Assembly: GCA_030673355.1 (NCBI GenBank) | Contig: DAOVJF010000165.1 | Location: forward strand, 1-6,354 | Direction: 5' to 3' | DNA length: 6,354 nt | Source of the DNA: Planctomycetota bacterium | GTDB lineage: Bacteria; JAJVIF01; JAPKYR01 | In this document: positions 4,544 through 6,354 of the stretch, piece by piece | Layout of the letters: every line of letters starts with the position of its first letter | How positions within the stretch are numbered: the first letter of the stretch is position 1 | Notes under the pieces: model-generated | Seen by the model: only the letters and a program-made list of their open reading frames with translations | The model's database searches: none | Told to the model about the DNA's origin: nothing | Position numbers and translations under genes: made by a program

Positions 4544-5986
4544 TTAATTAAACATTGTGGAGATTGCAATCATCACCCACTCAGTGTCTGCAAATCTGCC
4601 AGAAAGTGAATCAACATCCCAATAAGCGACAGTTAAATCAGTATTTGTGAGCAGGCGATATTTCCATCCGATCCAAAAGAACTCGGAGTCTCCTCTACCT
4701 CGTGAGGCATCGGTGATCCATGTAATTGCACTATTAGCCTGGATACGACCATACTCGCCCCAGATATTCCAGTCTCCAGGATCCCTGATAGTAAGATCGT
4801 GAAAGGCAATCGAACCCCAAGCGGCTTGCTGCCAACCGGCTTCATCCGGCAAACCTGGGGCGGTATCCTCAAGATTCCTGAGATAATTCAAGCGAACCTT
4901 GAACGGTGTAGACATGACTTCCGACTGCCAGTCCCAGTAAACCTCTATTGCGCGATAATCATCGGCTGATTCGAGACGAGTAAAGTCCCACTTGCTAGTC
5001 AAGTTACCGGCGATCATGTCAGCCTTCAGGAACTGCCAGGCTTCAGAATTGATGTAATGGTAAGTTACAGCTAACTTGGTATTATCGACTAAGAAATCAT
5101 CAACCTGCGCCTGAGCTAACAGGTAGAAACCCTTATCTGCCGGTAACAATTCCGCGAGGTAGAAGTTGAATTTGCGCCAGGCGAAATGCTGTGCGAGACC
5201 CTCCCACTGGAGGTCCGTGTCGTAAGTCATCGGGGTAGCCATCCAAGAGGCTCCAAACTTACCTGCCCAGACAGTCAGTCCCTGGTATGCACTGGGCTGC
5301 CACATCATGTAGGCGCGGTCAATGTTATACGCATCATATTCAAAAGCATCGCCCAGAGTGTCATACGAGTTTTGCCTCGGGTCAACTTCTCCGTTTGTGA
5401 ATCTGGTACAAAAAGAGAGCTCATCTGTGACCTGGGATGTGAAACCCCAGCGAAGCATAAACTGCGGTCGCTGAGCATCGAGACCCACATCACGATAGGT
5501 ACCAAGGAACCTGAGGTAGATAGCACCGTAAGGATGGAACCTGGCATCCATACCATCAACCATATCTCCGATCGCTAGAATGCGATCGTCGAATCCACCG
5601 ACGGTGCCTTCAAGAGCACCGATTCTTTCGGCGTTACTCATGGCAAGTTCCATCAACTCATCAAGTTCGGGCTGGAACTCATCCATAAGCATGTCAAGAA
5701 TAGCCTCGACATCGATTCCCGGCCCCTGCCCCTCGTCGATCAGGTCAAGGAACATGTCGTAAAGCCGGCTAATGACCATAGCAAACTCATAACGGGTGAG
5801 CTGCTGGTCACCCCTGAAAGACCCATCGGGATAACCGAGGACCAGGCCTTCATCGGCCAGGTACTCAACTGCATCGTACGCCCAGTGATCCGAAGGAACA
5901 TCATCAAACTGGGCGAAGGCTGCTGTTGACCAGAACGCAAAAGTTGCGATTCCGACTGCCAGCAGGACTATTAATTTTTTTTGCAT
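4544..5986 (-). CDS. SLH-domain porin (outer-membrane tether)
   Basis: The 480-residue protein starts with a signal peptide (residues 1-25, AAFA before QFDD). A single S-layer homology domain spans about 27-80, with HWAYDAVEYLADEGLVLGYP, DGSF and the binding motif TRYE (64-67). Residues about 91-148 are acidic and helical, likely a coiled-coil spacer. From about 150 to the end, repeated aromatic strand patterns indicate a beta-barrel, ending in TMFN. In known members (OmpM, SomA, Thermus relatives) the SLH domain binds modified cell-wall polymer and the barrel sits in the outer membrane, so the protein both tethers the membrane and passes small solutes. The ATG at 5986 is chosen because GGGGAGG lies 6 bases before it; a GTG at 6001 lies upstream of that site. 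It is the first gene of a two-gene unit. The architecture is clear; pore specificity is not. Confidence 0.9.
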   Translation of the reverse strand: MQKKLIVLLAVGIATFAFWSTAAFAQFDDVPSDHWAYDAVEYLADEGLVLGYPDGSFRGDQQLTRYEFAMVISRLYDMFLDLIDEGQGPGIDVEAILDMLMDEFQPELDELMELAMSNAERIGALEGTVGGFDDRILAIGDMVDGMDARFHPYGAIYLRFLGTYRDVGLDAQRPQFMLRWGFTSQVTDELSFCTRFTNGEVDPRQNSYDTLGDAFEYDAYNIDRAYMMWQPSAYQGLTVWAGKFGASWMATPMTYDTDLQWEGLAQHFAWRKFNFYLAELLPADKGFYLLAQAQVDDFLVDNTKLAVTYHYINSEAWQFLKADMIAGNLTSKWDFTRLESADDYRAIEVYWDWQSEVMSTPFKVRLNYLRNLEDTAPGLPDEAGWQQAAWGSIAFHDLTIRDPGDWNIWGEYGRIQANSAITWITDASRGRGDSEFFWIGWKYRLLTNTDLTVAYWDVDSLSGRFADTEWVMIAISTMFN

Positions 5987-5992
5987 CGCTTT

Positions 5993-5999
5993 CCTCCCC
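5993..5999 (-). promoter_or_regulatory. strong Shine-Dalgarno site of the SLH porin gene
   Basis: GGGGAGG on the minus strand is 6 bases from the ATG at 5986. This rules out the in-frame GTG at 6001, which would place the site inside the coding sequence. Confidence 0.85.
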
Positions 6000-6046
6000 A
6001 CTCATATCATCGCGGGTTTTCATATTGTTAAAGGTATATTAAAAAT

Positions 6047-6078
6047 ATCATGGTATTTTAAATATATTTTACCATGAT
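6047..6078. promoter_or_regulatory. 9-bp perfect dyad upstream of the porin operon
   Basis: atcatggta (6047-6055) and taccatgat (6070-6078) are exact reverse complements separated by 14 AT-only bases, centres 23 bases apart. The dyad lies 61-92 bases before the porin ATG. On the minus strand TTGCCA (6097-6092) is a possible -35 box and TAAAAT (6071-6066) a possible -10, but their 20-base spacing is too long. The dyad could be an operator for a dimeric regulator. Confidence 0.4.
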
Positions 6079-6354
6079 GAATACTGGAATATGGCAAAAC
6101 AAACCTTCCTGTCACCGGTTCCGGTCGTTAAGCTTTTTCCTTTTACTAATGTACTGATAAAACGCTGCGATCTTGAATGTCGCCTTTATCAAAGTTAATC
6201 GTGACGATGGGATGCTAACAGTAAACATTTAATTAGTCAAGAAATCCTCATGGATAATAATTTATCTATATATTAACTAATATCCTCAGATACTCTGGAA
6301 GGCTTTTAAAACCCGGTTTCTGAAGGAAAGGCGCACGCGTTAACCGGATGTGAA
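6079..6354. other. intergenic AT-rich region without a supported gene
   Basis: With the porin upstream region this forms about 350 bases free of supported genes. An open stretch of 35 codons starts at an ATG at 6091, but it has no clear ribosome-binding site and no recognisable content. The short palindrome accggttccggt occurs near 6114. I see no RNA gene or long repeat. Confidence 0.5.

Noticed and set aside
6091..6198. 35-codon plus-strand frame in the porin upstream region
   Set aside because: No clear ribosome-binding site, no recognisable motif, and it overlaps the likely upstream control region.

Overview
The window looks like a chromosomal segment of a diderm (Gram-negative-type) bacterium rich in intergenic repeats. 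Three predicted envelope proteins support this: a lipoprotein, a single-SLH-domain porin and a small secreted probable beta-barrel. SLH-domain porins that tie the outer membrane to the cell wall are known from Cyanobacteria, Deinococcus-Thermus, Negativicutes and several uncultured phyla rather than classical Proteobacteria, so an uncultured or deep-branching diderm is plausible. I cannot name a phylum.

Left part (1-1326): a REP-associated tyrosine transposase (RAYT, 284-847) sits between two 42-bp inverted arms that match at 41 of 42 positions, and each arm folds into its own hairpin. The outer part of the right arm is tandemly duplicated. Behind it come two copies of an 80-bp tandem repeat and a 13-bp triplet repeat. 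No other gene is supported here.

Middle (1327-2787): a strong sigma-54-type promoter (1371-1386) drives a predicted lipoprotein (1429-2706). Its last 113 residues are a 111-residue tail containing 91 prolines, followed by Ser-Gly. A Rho-independent terminator follows.

Repeat block (2806-2924): a long hairpin whose right half is repeated three times in tandem with a 36-bp period. It ends 2 bases before the stop codon of the convergent HAD-family phosphatase gene (2927-3631, minus strand), which starts with GTG and may be leaderless.

Right part (3722-6354): a second REP-like palindrome, then a terminator that closes a two-gene minus-strand unit. The first gene is the SLH-coiled coil-porin gene (5986 to 4544). 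The second, 26 bases on, encodes a secreted, probably beta-barrel protein (4517 to 3819). Upstream is an AT-rich region with a perfect 9-bp dyad that may be an operator or promoter element.

How the genes work together: the SLH porin and its partner are probably co-transcribed and both act in the outer membrane. The proline-tailed lipoprotein is a separate, apparently sigma-54-controlled envelope component. The phosphatase and the RAYT show no functional link to them. The most unusual items are the poly-proline lipoprotein under a sigma-54 promoter, and the shared architecture of two unrelated palindromic repeats in which only one half is amplified in tandem.
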